Assembly: GCA_905478795.1 (NCBI GenBank)
Contig: CAJQJX010000037.1
Coordinates: 1-47,321 of the forward strand
Reading direction: 5' to 3'
DNA: 47,321 nucleotides
From: an uncultured Flavobacteriales bacterium
GTDB taxonomy: Bacteria; Bacteroidota; Bacteroidia; Flavobacteriales_D; Sanyastnellaceae
Shown: one piece after another, positions 1 to 8,273 of the stretch
Position numbering within the stretch: position 1 is the first letter of the stretch
Layout: every line of letters begins with the position of its first letter
The notes under the pieces: model-generated
What the model was told of the DNA's origin: nothing
Database searches by the model: none
The model's input: the letters and a program-made list of their open reading frames with translations, nothing else
Program-made: the position numbers and the translations under genes

Positions 1-1823
1 CCGTTTCGAACGAAGGGGGCGATTCCCGGATGGAGCCCGCTACAGATCCATTGAACTTGGCAGAAGTCTTAGAAAACAGTTCTGCCGCAAGATTGGAACG
101 CGTTGCTGACGTCATGAGTGCGATGGAAGCCATGCAGCGTTCAGACCGCCCCATCGAATTGGATGCTACTGAGCGAGAGGCGCTATCGGCATGGCGTGAG
201 CGCATTGATGTTGTGGGAGGCAACCCGGGGGCCAGTGCTGGCCGAGCAGCCCGCATGGCATGGGATAAGCGTTTATTTTTCAATGAGCGCCGTTTGCGGA
301 ATGCTTTGAATGCCCTCGACTTAGACCAATTGGAGCTCAAGCTGGCTGGAGAGGACGTGGCAGAAGAAGTGGAGGTTTCTGTGATGGAATTCGAAGAGGC
401 CCGTTCAAACGGTGGGGACCTCAGTGATGTGGCTGATTTGGGAGGTGCCGCAACGGCTCAGGAAGAGGGGGGAGGCCGTGTCGTTTCTCCGGCGGGCGCC
501 ATTGAAAGCGCCCCAGAGGTGTCCGGCGAAGAAGACAGAGAAGTTGCCGCATCTGTATCCGAGGAGGAGGTGTTGCCCAAATCGACTGAAGCTGCCGCTG
601 TAGCCCGACAAGATTCAGAGGCCGCCTCTTATGGTTTAATTCTCCCTGAAGCGGAAGTATGGGGCAATTCTTCTGATCCAGGCCGCAACAGTGGGCTCAC
701 GCTGCGGCCTATTGATCGGGAGGCCATGGAGCGTTCCATTTTGGCGCAACCGTTTTCGGGTGAGCCACAAGAGGCCGCTGCTGAGCGATTTAGCGGAGTT
801 TCCGGAGCGCCTTTGGCGGAGGGTGTGGAGTACAAAATTCAGATTGGCGCCTTTCGCAAGGCTCTGCCAGCGGCCTTGTTTGCAGCATTCGATCCCATGT
901 GGGCCCAAGAGCTATCCAACGGGATTACCCGTTACATGGCGGGAAGCTTTGATGTGTATGATGCCGCGGTCTCAGCGCGGGACGCCATCCGTGCGTTGGG
1001 TTATGAGGACGCTTTTGTGGTGCGATTTGTTGATGGTGAAAGGGTGCGCGCGTCACGTCCAGAACCTGCACTTTTGGCTCAGGAACGCGCCGCCTCTGCG
1101 GGGACAAATGTCGGCTCACCCCGGCCTCTTGGAGCCGAAGTGGTTGCTGTCAATGTCGCAGCAGAAACCAACCCGGAAAACGCGTCCGATTTGACCTCGG
1201 GTCCAGACCCGCTTCCAACGCGGCGTGAGGACATTCCAACTTGGGATGGCATTGCTGGTCGTGTCTATAGTGTTCAGGTTGGGGCCTTCAGAGGTGTTCC
1301 TGATGCAGAATCCATGGCCGCTCTGGGAACCTTGACCCGTGAGGATGCCGGCTCAGATGGCTGGTTGCGTTTGTTCTCGGGCAGGTTTGCCACGCAATCA
1401 GAGGCTGAAGTCCACCGCGGTGAGCTCCGGGATTTGGGAAGGGCAGATGCCTTTATCGTGGTGTACATCAATGGCCGCAGGATTCCTCTTTCTCAGGCCT
1501 CTTTGACTGCTGTGGCCTCACTGCCTGGAGCACAGCCTGAAAGTGTGCCACCGGCGGTCGAGGTGGAGGAGCCCGTTGCACCTGTCGAAACAGCGGCTGT
1601 TCAACCAGCATGGTGCGTCGAATTGGGGGTGTTCAATAGCACCATTCCCGTCAGGCTTGCCAATGCCATTCTCGATGCGCCTTTGCAATGGCAAATCCGT
1701 TCGGTACGCAGCGAGGGCCTGACCCGGTATCGCACAGGCTTTGTGACCGAGGACAGGGCTAAGACGTGGCTCAAAGCCGCTCAAGCTCAGGGCTTCTCCA
1801 ATGCCCAGTTGGTTCGGGAGTGA
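1..1823 (+). CDS. SPOR-repeat protein, 5' end outside window
   Basis: The reading frame is open from the first bases of the window, so the gene is probably cut at its 5' end; the first ATG is at 30 and gives 597 residues. Three SPOR-like modules are visible (numbered from that ATG): about 266-337 (starts YKIQIGAF), 409-487 (starts YSVQVGAF) and 525-597 (starts CVELGVF). The linkers are rich in Ala, Glu and Val and look disordered. SPOR domains bind peptidoglycan strands stripped of stem peptides and are usually tied to division or cell-wall proteins. In Bacteroidota such repeats also occur in large envelope proteins, so the role here is open. No membrane segment is visible in the part seen. 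The family assignment of the modules is fairly firm; the function of the whole protein is not. Confidence 0.72.
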   Translation, partial: VSNEGGDSRMEPATDPLNLAEVLENSSAARLERVADVMSAMEAMQRSDRPIELDATEREALSAWRERIDVVGGNPGASAGRAARMAWDKRLFFNERRLRNALNALDLDQLELKLAGEDVAEEVEVSVMEFEEARSNGGDLSDVADLGGAATAQEEGGGRVVSPAGAIESAPEVSGEEDREVAASVSEEEVLPKSTEAAAVARQDSEAASYGLILPEAEVWGNSSDPGRNSGLTLRPIDREAMERSILAQPFSGEPQEAAAERFSGVSGAPLAEGVEYKIQIGAFRKALPAALFAAFDPMWAQELSNGITRYMAGSFDVYDAAVSARDAIRALGYEDAFVVRFVDGERVRASRPEPALLAQERAASAGTNVGSPRPLGAEVVAVNVAAETNPENASDLTSGPDPLPTRREDIPTWDGIAGRVYSVQVGAFRGVPDAESMAALGTLTREDAGSDGWLRLFSGRFATQSEAEVHRGELRDLGRADAFIVVYINGRRIPLSQASLTAVASLPGAQPESVPPAVEVEEPVAPVETAAVQPAWCVELGVFNSTIPVRLANAILDAPLQWQIRSVRSEGLTRYRTGFVTEDRAKTWLKAAQAQGFSNAQLVRE

Positions 1824-1875
1824 GATTGTCCTGCTGATTTTTAAGCCATCTGACTGGTAATCGGGGGATTCACCG

Positions 1876-1883
1876 TACTTTTG
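1876..1883 (+). promoter_or_regulatory. Candidate -7 promoter box for rpsA
   Basis: TACTTTTG fits the Bacteroidota -7 consensus TAnnTTTG. It lies 91 bases before the rpsA ATG at 1975, which would give a leader of about 85 bases. I see no convincing TTG -33 box at the usual spacing. Confidence 0.4.
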
Positions 1884-1974
1884 CCGCCTTATTCTGCCCA
1901 GCGCCAATGGGCTTTATTCATCTCTCCGTTCCGGATGGCGCATCCAACGGATACAATTACACCTTCGAGTCCTC

Positions 1975-4485
1975 ATGACCGAAGAAAATCAAAAGCCTGA
2001 AGATCAGGCGAATGCACCGGAAGGTGCAGCGGCCAACCAGCCGCAGGAGGCCCAAGACGCTACCCCGTCAAACGAAGCGGCTCCATCCGAAGAAGTAACA
2101 CCCGAAGAAGCTGCTGCTGAAGCTCCCGCCGAGGAAGCTCCTGCTGCTGAGGAAGCGCCCGCCGAGGAAGCTCCTGCTGCTGAGGAAGCGCCCGCCGAGG
2201 AAGCTCCTGCTGCTGAGGAAGCTCCCGCCGAGGAAGCCCCTGCTGCTGAGGAAGCTCCCGCCGAGGAAGCCCCTGCTGCCGAGGAAGCTCCCGCTGAGGA
2301 GAAGCCTGCTGAGCCATGGGTGATGCGTGTTTTGGATGAGCCTTCCGATGAATACGATTGGGATGGCGACGATGCCGAAAAGGAAGAAATGGATCCCGAG
2401 GAGCGCGTCAAGCTCGAGGACCTCTACGAAGGAAGCCTCAACTTGATCCGTGAGTCTGAAGTGGTGGAAGGCACCATTGTCAGCATCGGTAAAAAGGAGA
2501 TTGTGGTCAACATTGGCTACAAGTCAGAAGGCGTCATTGGCGCTTCTGAGTTCCGATACAACCCCGAACTCCGTGTTGGAGATTCGGTTCCAGTTTTTGT
2601 GGAACAGCAAGAAGACCGCAATGGTCAGTTGGTGGTTTCTCACAGAACAGCCCGTATCCACAGTGCTTGGCTCAAGGTCAATTCATCTATGGAGAACGAT
2701 GAGATCATCATGGGTACCATCAAGTGCCGCACAAAAGGCGGCTTGATTGTAGACGTGTTCGGCATCGAGGCATTCTTGCCTGGAAGCCAGATCGACGTGA
2801 AGCCTATCCGTGACTACGATGAGTACGTGGGCAAGCAGATGGAATTCAAGGTTGTCAAGATCAACCAGGAGTACAAGAATGTCGTGGTTTCCCACAAGGC
2901 GCTCATCGAGGCCGAGTTGGAGGAGCAGAAGCGCCAGATCATCTCCGGCTTGGAGAAGGGTCAGGTCCTCGAAGGCGTGGTCAAGAACATCACCTCTTAT
3001 GGTGTGTTCGTGGACCTCGGTGGTGTCGACGGCCTTGTACACATCACAGACCTCAGCTGGGGCCGCGTGAATCACCCAGAAGAGGTGGTCGAAGTGGACC
3101 AGAGCTTGAACGTTGTGATTTTGGACTTCGACGACGACCGCAAGCGTATTGCACTCGGCATCAAGCAACTGACCGCGCACCCTTGGGATGCGATGTCAGA
3201 AGGCGTCAATGTTGGAGACAAGATCAAAGGAAAAGTGGTGGTTGTGGCAGACTACGGAGCCTTCGTCGAAGTGGCGGAAGGAGTCGAAGGTTTGTTGCAC
3301 GTCAGCGAAATGAGCTGGAGTCAGCACTTGCGCAGCGCTCAAGAGTTCCTCAAAGTGGGAGACGAGATCGAGACCATCATCTTGGGCGTGGACCGCGAGG
3401 AGCGGAAGATGAGCTTGGGCATGAAGCAGCTCGTTCCAGACCCATGGGACAACATCGAGTTCAAATTCCCTGTGCAGTCTAAGCACAGCGGTAAGGTGCG
3501 CAACTTCACCAACTTCGGCTTGTTTGTCGAGATGGAGGAGGGCATCGACGGACTTGTCCATATTTCTGACTTGAGCTGGGAGAAGAAGATCAAGCATCCT
3601 TCGGAGTTCTGTAATGTTGGTGATGAGATCGACGTGGTCGTTCTCGAGCTCGACAAGACAAACCGCCGCATGAGCCTTGGTCACAAGCAGCTCCAGGAGA
3701 ATCCTTGGGATACTTTCGAGACGGTGTTCGAAGTGGGCTCAACCCACAAAGGCACGGTAGTGACCATCGATGGCAGCAATGTCAGCGTTGCACTTCCATA
3801 CGGAGTCGAAGGCTTCTGTCAGGCCAAGCACCTCAAGCGCGAAGACGGCACGGACATCAAGGTCGAAGAGATTGCAGATTTCATCGTCCTCGAGTTCAAC
3901 CGAAATGCGAAGCGGATTACGGTGTCACACATGCGTACCTATGAGGAGCCGCCAGCGAAGAAGCGTGGAGGCACCACAGAGCGCAAGCGTCGTGATGACC
4001 GCGATAAGGGCTCAAGCCCAGCTACGCAGCGTGCAGTGCGCGAAGTCAATGAGCGTCAGGCTAAGACGACGTTCGGCGACCTCGATGTCTTGTCACAATT
4101 GAAGCAGCAGATGGAAGATGGTCCTGCAGCAGAGGCTCCGGCCCCTGAGGAAGCACCCGCTCCAGAAGCTCCAGTTGTAGAGGAGGCACCTGCAGCAGAG
4201 GCTCCGGCCGCTGAGGAGGCTCCCGCTGAAGAGGCTCCGGCCGCTGAGGAGGCTCCCGCTGAAGAGGCTCCGGCCGCTGAGGAGGCTCCTGCCGAAGAGG
4301 CTCCGGCCGCTGAGGAAAAGAAGCCCGCAGCCAAGAAGGCCGCAGCGAAGAAGCCTGCAGCCAAAAAGGCCGCGGCAAAAAAGCCAGCAGCGAAGAAGAC
4401 CGCGGCGAAGAAGCCTGCAGCGAAGAAGACGGCTAAGAAAGCCGACGACAAAGCTGAGGACGCCAAAGACGGTGACGCTTCCTGA
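1975..4485 (+). CDS. rpsA: 30S ribosomal protein S1, enlarged form
   Basis: 836 residues, against about 560-620 for typical S1. S1 binds mRNA on the small ribosomal subunit and helps load leaders with weak Shine-Dalgarno sequences. Six S1 (OB-fold) domains follow one another at roughly residues 160-230, 245-312, 328-402, 412-490, 500-577 and 587-655. Domains 3-5 carry the classic YGVFVDLGGVDGLVHITDLSW type of core. The extra length sits at both ends. Residues about 35-115 are an Ala/Glu/Pro 11-residue repeat; residues about 715-782 repeat the same kind of sequence; the last 50 residues are a PAAKK-type lysine/alanine tail like histone H1. The start is the ATG at 1975. The gene stands alone between a candidate promoter and a strong terminator. 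Identity is certain from the S1 core; the role of the arms is unknown. Confidence 0.95.
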   Translation: MTEENQKPEDQANAPEGAAANQPQEAQDATPSNEAAPSEEVTPEEAAAEAPAEEAPAAEEAPAEEAPAAEEAPAEEAPAAEEAPAEEAPAAEEAPAEEAPAAEEAPAEEKPAEPWVMRVLDEPSDEYDWDGDDAEKEEMDPEERVKLEDLYEGSLNLIRESEVVEGTIVSIGKKEIVVNIGYKSEGVIGASEFRYNPELRVGDSVPVFVEQQEDRNGQLVVSHRTARIHSAWLKVNSSMENDEIIMGTIKCRTKGGLIVDVFGIEAFLPGSQIDVKPIRDYDEYVGKQMEFKVVKINQEYKNVVVSHKALIEAELEEQKRQIISGLEKGQVLEGVVKNITSYGVFVDLGGVDGLVHITDLSWGRVNHPEEVVEVDQSLNVVILDFDDDRKRIALGIKQLTAHPWDAMSEGVNVGDKIKGKVVVVADYGAFVEVAEGVEGLLHVSEMSWSQHLRSAQEFLKVGDEIETIILGVDREERKMSLGMKQLVPDPWDNIEFKFPVQSKHSGKVRNFTNFGLFVEMEEGIDGLVHISDLSWEKKIKHPSEFCNVGDEIDVVVLELDKTNRRMSLGHKQLQENPWDTFETVFEVGSTHKGTVVTIDGSNVSVALPYGVEGFCQAKHLKREDGTDIKVEEIADFIVLEFNRNAKRITVSHMRTYEEPPAKKRGGTTERKRRDDRDKGSSPATQRAVREVNERQAKTTFGDLDVLSQLKQQMEDGPAAEAPAPEEAPAPEAPVVEEAPAAEAPAAEEAPAEEAPAAEEAPAEEAPAAEEAPAEEAPAAEEKKPAAKKAAAKKPAAKKAAAKKPAAKKTAAKKPAAKKTAKKADDKAEDAKDGDAS
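2131..2295 (+). repeat. 33-bp tandem repeat, five units, inside rpsA
   Basis: Five head-to-tail 33-bp units encode the 11-residue period EEAPAAEEAPA. The copies differ mainly at third positions (GCG/GCT, CCT/CCC), so the protein sequence is better kept than the DNA. Such arrays can change length by slippage. Confidence 0.85.
4210..4308 (+). repeat. 33-bp tandem repeat, three units, 3' part of rpsA
   Basis: Three 33-bp units beginning GCTGAGGAGGC encode AEEAPAEEAPA. This is the same peptide theme as the N-terminal array, but with different codons. It is followed at about 4318-4435 by Lys/Ala/Pro repeats. Confidence 0.8.
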
Positions 4486-4510
4486 GGCTGATTTGTCTTA
4501 CTGAAATAAG

Positions 4511-4541
4511 AAAGGGAGGTCCGGTGGACCTCCCTTTTTTT
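4511..4541 (+). terminator. Rho-independent terminator after rpsA
   Basis: A perfect stem pairs AAAGGGAGGTCC (4511-4522) with GGACCTCCCTTT (4526-4537) around a 3-base loop (GGT), and runs into a T tract ending at 4541. It ends the rpsA transcript just before the pyrR promoter. Confidence 0.92.
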
Positions 4542-4547
4542 ATCCCT

Positions 4548-4555
4548 TATTTTTG
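4548..4555 (+). promoter_or_regulatory. Candidate -7 promoter box for pyrR
   Basis: TATTTTTG matches TAnnTTTG directly after the rpsA terminator. The pyrR ATG is only 9 bases beyond the box, so transcription would start almost at the start codon. Confidence 0.5.
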
Positions 4556-4564
4556 CGGCGCATT

Positions 4565-5125
4565 ATGGGTCCCGCGAAACTTCTCATCAACCCCCTTCAG
4601 TTTAGGTTGACGCTTGATCGTCTGGCCCATCAATTGGTCGAGGAGCACGGAGATTTCTCTCAAAGTGCATTGATTGGAATCCAGCCCAGGGGCATTCACC
4701 TGGCTGCACGATTGGGCGACAGAATTGAAGAAATTCTTGGAGGTGTGCGTCCCCGCTCGGGAGATTTGGACATCACGTTTTTCAGAGATGATTTTAGACG
4801 CAGGGATCAGCCGCTCCGTGCAGCTGTGACCAAGCTTGATTTTACGGTCGAAAACCTGAAGGTTGTCATCGTGGACGACGTGCTGTTTACTGGCCGTACA
4901 ATCCGTGCAGCAATGGATGCTTTATTGGCCCACGGCCGGCCAGAAACGGTAGAGTTGGCTGTTTTAATTGACCGTCGCTTTCGACGGGAGTTGCCCATTG
5001 AGGCCAAGTACATAGGTCGCAGTGTTGACAGTTTGGACAGCCAGCGCGTGCGCGTGCTGTGGTCTGAACACGACGGGGGCGAGGACAGGGTAGAATTGAT
5101 GAATCCAACCTCAGAGCATGGCTGA
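4565..5125 (+). CDS. pyrR: Bifunctional pyr operon regulator / uracil phosphoribosyltransferase
   Basis: 186 residues of the type I phosphoribosyltransferase fold. The PRPP-binding loop is clear in VVIVDDVLFTGRTIRAAM (residues about 100-118), and the GIQPRGIHLA segment is typical of PyrR. PyrR enzymes make UMP from uracil and PRPP; in Gram-positive bacteria they also bind pyr mRNA. I see no PyrR-type attenuator here, so regulation by RNA binding is not shown. A TTG at 4553 would extend the frame by four codons but lies inside the promoter box, so I use the ATG at 4565. The end overlaps the pyrB start by 8 bases, so the two are translationally coupled. Confidence 0.9.
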   Translation: MGPAKLLINPLQFRLTLDRLAHQLVEEHGDFSQSALIGIQPRGIHLAARLGDRIEEILGGVRPRSGDLDITFFRDDFRRRDQPLRAAVTKLDFTVENLKVVIVDDVLFTGRTIRAAMDALLAHGRPETVELAVLIDRRFRRELPIEAKYIGRSVDSLDSQRVRVLWSEHDGGEDRVELMNPTSEHG

Positions 5126-6062
5126 TTTCTCCCAAAATCACCTGTTGGGCATCCGCGGACTTACCAAGGCGGATGTGGAACTGATTTTTGAAACGGCCAA
5201 AGGATTCAAAGACATCATCAACCGGCCCATTCGAAAGGTTCCGAGCTTGAGGGATTTGACCGTGGCCAACTTGTTTTTCGAGAACAGCACACGCACCCGT
5301 CTCAGTTTTGAATTGGCGGAGAAGCGGCTTAGTGCCGATGTCGTGAATTTCTCGGCGGCTTCATCCAGCGTAAAAAAGGGAGAGACTCTGGCGGATACGG
5401 TCCGCAATATCTTGGCGATGAAGGTGGACTTGGTGGTGATGCGTCACCCCCATCCGGGCGCTGCCCATTATTTGGCCACAAAGATTGGTGTGCCCATTAT
5501 CAATGCCGGTGATGGAACACACGAGCACCCTACCCAAGCGTTGTTGGACTGCTTTACGCTGACCGAGCGTCTGGGGAGCTTGACAGGAAAGAAAGTGTGC
5601 ATTTTTGGAGACATCCGACACAGTAGGGTGGCTCTGTCCAATGTGCGTTGCCTGGCCCTTCTAGGGGCAGAGGTGATGGTCTGTGGCCCTGCTACACTCA
5701 TCCCAAAGCACTTTGCTTCGCTCGGTGTTCGCGTGGAACACGACATGGATCGGGCTTTGGAGTGGTGCGATGTGGCCAATGTTCTGCGTATTCAGTTGGA
5801 AAGGCAGGGTGCTGAAGTGCCTTTTTTCCCCAGTCTTGAAGAATATCACGAACGGTTTGGACTGACGACAGAACGCTTAAATCGGCTTTCAAATCCTCCC
5901 ATCATTTTGCACCCAGGCCCTATGAACAGGGGCGTAGAGATCTCTTCGGAGGTGGCCGACCGCAAGGATTCTGTCATCTTAGAACAAGTAGAAAACGGGG
6001 TGGCTGTTCGTATGGCTGTGTTGTATCTGCTGGCAGGTAGATTGGGTGGGTCGGAGGATTGA
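5118..6062 (+). CDS. pyrB: Aspartate carbamoyltransferase catalytic subunit
   Basis: 314 residues, the normal length for the catalytic chain. It joins carbamoyl phosphate to aspartate, the committed step of pyrimidine synthesis. Carbamoyl-phosphate-binding motifs are intact: FENSTRTRLSFE (about 52-63), MRHPHPGA and HPTQALLD. The aspartate-domain loop HPGPMNRGVE is near residue 265. The ATG at 5118 overlaps the end of pyrR. No regulatory chain (pyrI) follows. Confidence 0.95.
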   Translation: MADFSQNHLLGIRGLTKADVELIFETAKGFKDIINRPIRKVPSLRDLTVANLFFENSTRTRLSFELAEKRLSADVVNFSAASSSVKKGETLADTVRNILAMKVDLVVMRHPHPGAAHYLATKIGVPIINAGDGTHEHPTQALLDCFTLTERLGSLTGKKVCIFGDIRHSRVALSNVRCLALLGAEVMVCGPATLIPKHFASLGVRVEHDMDRALEWCDVANVLRIQLERQGAEVPFFPSLEEYHERFGLTTERLNRLSNPPIILHPGPMNRGVEISSEVADRKDSVILEQVENGVAVRMAVLYLLAGRLGGSED

Positions 6063-6091
6063 CCTAAATTCGACAGATACTGATTCGTGAC

Positions 6092-6454
6092 ATGAAATTT
6101 GAAGTCGATAAGCAGGAGAGGGTGGTCGTTGTGACCTCCAAGGTGGAGAAGCTCGATGCGTTGTGCGCACCGGAGCTCAAAGGCGAGCTTGTTCTCGCCA
6201 ATAAAGAAGGGCACCGTAACATGGTGCTGGACCTCTCCGAAACGCGATACATTGACTCCAGCGGTCTCAGTGCAGTGCTCATAGGACACCGTGCTTGCCG
6301 CGATGCCAATGGGTCATTTGTTTTGAGCGGTTTGCAGCCAGCAGTCGCCAAACTGGTGACCATTAGTCAGCTGGACAGCGTCCTGAAGATTGTACCGACG
6401 GTGAAGGAAGCGGTCGATTTCGTCTTTATGGAGGAAGTCGAGCGCGACCTCTAA
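6092..6454 (+). CDS. STAS-domain anti-sigma factor antagonist
   Basis: 120 residues forming one STAS domain. The central segment LDLSETRYIDSSGLSAVL holds the Asp-Ser-Ser-Gly motif, whose serine is the phosphorylation site in SpoIIAA/RsbV proteins. Proteins of this kind switch partners with an anti-sigma kinase. No kinase or sigma factor gene is nearby, so the partner is unknown. It lies 29 bases after pyrB in the same direction and may share its transcript. Confidence 0.85.
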   Translation: MKFEVDKQERVVVVTSKVEKLDALCAPELKGELVLANKEGHRNMVLDLSETRYIDSSGLSAVLIGHRACRDANGSFVLSGLQPAVAKLVTISQLDSVLKIVPTVKEAVDFVFMEEVERDL

Positions 6455-6475
6455 TCAAACCCTACATACTTTTCC

Positions 6476-7261
6476 ATGTTGTATTCATTCAACCGCAGTG
6501 CCATTGTGGTGTTGACCTTGGCTTCTTGTATCACCGTTTCTGCCCAGTGTGACCCACTTGAGGTTGACTTTGGTGAAGAGCCTTGGGGCCTTGCTCCAGA
6601 TGGTGTAGAGACCTTCTTCGATGCTGCAGAAATCTCCGTGCCGTACACAGACGACGTTCACCTCTTGGTGCCTTCAATGGCTTCAGAAGTGGTGCCCGAG
6701 ACGCCTTTGGATGCTCCGATTGACTCTGTGGTCATTTCAGCAGTGTTGTTGGTCGACTCCATTGCTGGAGACACACTTGATTTTGCAGATGTGGGCATGG
6801 CTTATGAATGCAACAACCTCGGCGATTGCACCGACCCTTGTACCTTCTTGGGGGGTGAGCAGTACTGCGCCAGTTTCACTGGAGTTCCTACGGTTGCAGG
6901 TGATTTCATGCTGAGTCTTGAGGTAGAGGTGTGGGCGACTGTTTTTGGATTTCCATTGGCGACCCCTTTCAGTTTTTCAGGCTTTCCATTCCCCATTGCA
7001 GGTGAAGTCAACGGTGTAGAGGATGCCAAGGCGGCGGCACCCCGTGCCTACCCGAACCCGTCCAATGGGCAGTTCGTCTTGCAGGATGCGCAGGGAAGCA
7101 CTGCCGTATTGCGTGCTTTGGATGGTCAAAGTATCCGGACATGGCAGGTGAACTCATCGGCTGAACAGGTGTCTATGGATGGACTGTCTCCGGGTGTCTA
7201 TTTCTTGGAGCTCGTGGCCAAGGGCCGCAGGGAAGTGCTGCGCGTTTCCTTTGTTCGCTGA
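6476..7261 (+). CDS. Secreted protein with T9SS C-terminal sorting domain
   Basis: 261 residues. A signal peptide runs to about residue 23 (VSAQ). The middle is a beta-rich, acidic region with paired cysteines (CNNLGDCTDPC) that I do not recognise. The last 75 residues form a type A sorting domain, opening with AYPNPSNGQFVL and ending GVYFLELVAKGRREVLRVSFVR in short strands. The protein is therefore expected to cross the outer membrane by the Por/T9SS route and to be surface-bound or released. Function of the mature part is unknown. Confidence 0.8.
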   Translation: MLYSFNRSAIVVLTLASCITVSAQCDPLEVDFGEEPWGLAPDGVETFFDAAEISVPYTDDVHLLVPSMASEVVPETPLDAPIDSVVISAVLLVDSIAGDTLDFADVGMAYECNNLGDCTDPCTFLGGEQYCASFTGVPTVAGDFMLSLEVEVWATVFGFPLATPFSFSGFPFPIAGEVNGVEDAKAAAPRAYPNPSNGQFVLQDAQGSTAVLRALDGQSIRTWQVNSSAEQVSMDGLSPGVYFLELVAKGRREVLRVSFVR

Positions 7262-7279
7262 TCGGGGCCTCCTGATCAC

Positions 7280-8203
7280 TTGAGATTCGAAGTCCACATC
7301 TTGGGTTGCGGCGCTGCGTTGCCGCTTCCAGGGCGCAATCCTACAGCCCAACTTGTCAATGTCCACGAAAAGCAATTTTTGTTGGACTGCGGCGAAGGCA
7401 CGCAGATCGCGCTCAGGCATGGTAGAATCCGCATGATGCGGATAGATCACATTGCCATTAGCCACTTGCACGGCGACCATTACTTGGGCCTCTTTGGGCT
7501 GTTGTCTACGTTTAGTTTACTCGGGAGAACCCGCGCTTTGAACCTTTACGGTCCTCCTGAATTGGAGGCCTTGGTCTTGGCACACGAAAAGGCTGGGGAG
7601 TCGGTCAGAGGTTATCCTCTGAACTTCAAGGCCACCCAAACTGAGACACCAGAGCTCCTTTTTGAGGATGGGAGTGTAAGCCTGGAGAGTTTTCCGGTGC
7701 GTCACCGCATCCCCACGACAGGGTTTCTGCTGAGGGAAAAGCCCAAGGAGCCTGGAGTTAAACGGGAGTGGATTCGAGATTGGAATTTGTCCTTGACTGA
7801 AATCTTGGCATTAAAGCGGGGGGAGGATGTCGACCGGCCAGATGGCACGACCATCTTGTTTTCTAAGGCCTGTCACCGACCGCCTGAGCCACGCAGCTAT
7901 GCCTTTGCCGCAGATACGCGCTACTGGGAGAAAGTGGCGGAGTGGGTTCAAGGCGTGTCCTTGCTGTACCACGAGGCTACGTTTGATGCCGCTATGAAAG
8001 ATCGCGCTGTGAAGACATATCACAGCACAGCTGTGCAGGCAGCGCGCATCGCAGCGCAGGCAAAAGTCCGCCAACTGGTGATTGGTCACGTTTCGGCGAG
8101 ATATGAGAATGCAGATGCCCTGCTGGAGGAGGCGCAGGAGGTCTTTCCCAATACTGTAGCAGCTTGTGACGGTTTGGTCTTGGAAGTCCCCGCTGCATGT
8201 TGA
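7280..8203 (+). CDS. rnz: Ribonuclease Z (tRNA 3' processing endonuclease)
   Basis: 307 residues, usual length for the short RNase Z. It cuts 3' trailers from tRNA precursors. The metallo-beta-lactamase signature ISHLHGDHYLGL (HxHxDH) is at about residues 60-70. Later metal ligands are seen in AADTRYW and in the GHVSARY segment, and HEATF marks the family. The start is a TTG at 7280: the protein then begins MRFEVHILGCGAA, which matches the expected first strand, and no ATG is available there. It follows the upstream gene by 18 bases. Confidence 0.92.
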   Translation: MRFEVHILGCGAALPLPGRNPTAQLVNVHEKQFLLDCGEGTQIALRHGRIRMMRIDHIAISHLHGDHYLGLFGLLSTFSLLGRTRALNLYGPPELEALVLAHEKAGESVRGYPLNFKATQTETPELLFEDGSVSLESFPVRHRIPTTGFLLREKPKEPGVKREWIRDWNLSLTEILALKRGEDVDRPDGTTILFSKACHRPPEPRSYAFAADTRYWEKVAEWVQGVSLLYHEATFDAAMKDRAVKTYHSTAVQAARIAAQAKVRQLVIGHVSARYENADALLEEAQEVFPNTVAACDGLVLEVPAAC

Positions 8204-8256
8204 GAATTGTGGATGAGGCCCATGCCCCCCGTACTTTCTGATTGATTTTTCGACTG

Positions 8257-8264
8257 TAGTTTTG
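8257..8264 (+). promoter_or_regulatory. Candidate -7 promoter box for the response regulator
   Basis: TAGTTTTG fits TAnnTTTG and lies 9 bases before the ATG at 8274, so the mRNA leader would be only a few bases long. Confidence 0.42.
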
Positions 8265-8273
8265 TTATGTAGA

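Noticed and set aside
2131-2295. Regular 33-bp repeats that could suggest a CRISPR-like array
   Set aside because: No spacers; units are contiguous, in frame and code for Ala/Glu/Pro repeats of S1.
4553-4564. TTG start adding four codons to pyrR
   Set aside because: It lies within the promoter box; the ATG at 4565 gives the family start.
6467-6474. TACTTTTC before the secreted protein gene, as a -7 box
   Set aside because: Only one base from the ATG, so transcription would begin inside the coding sequence.
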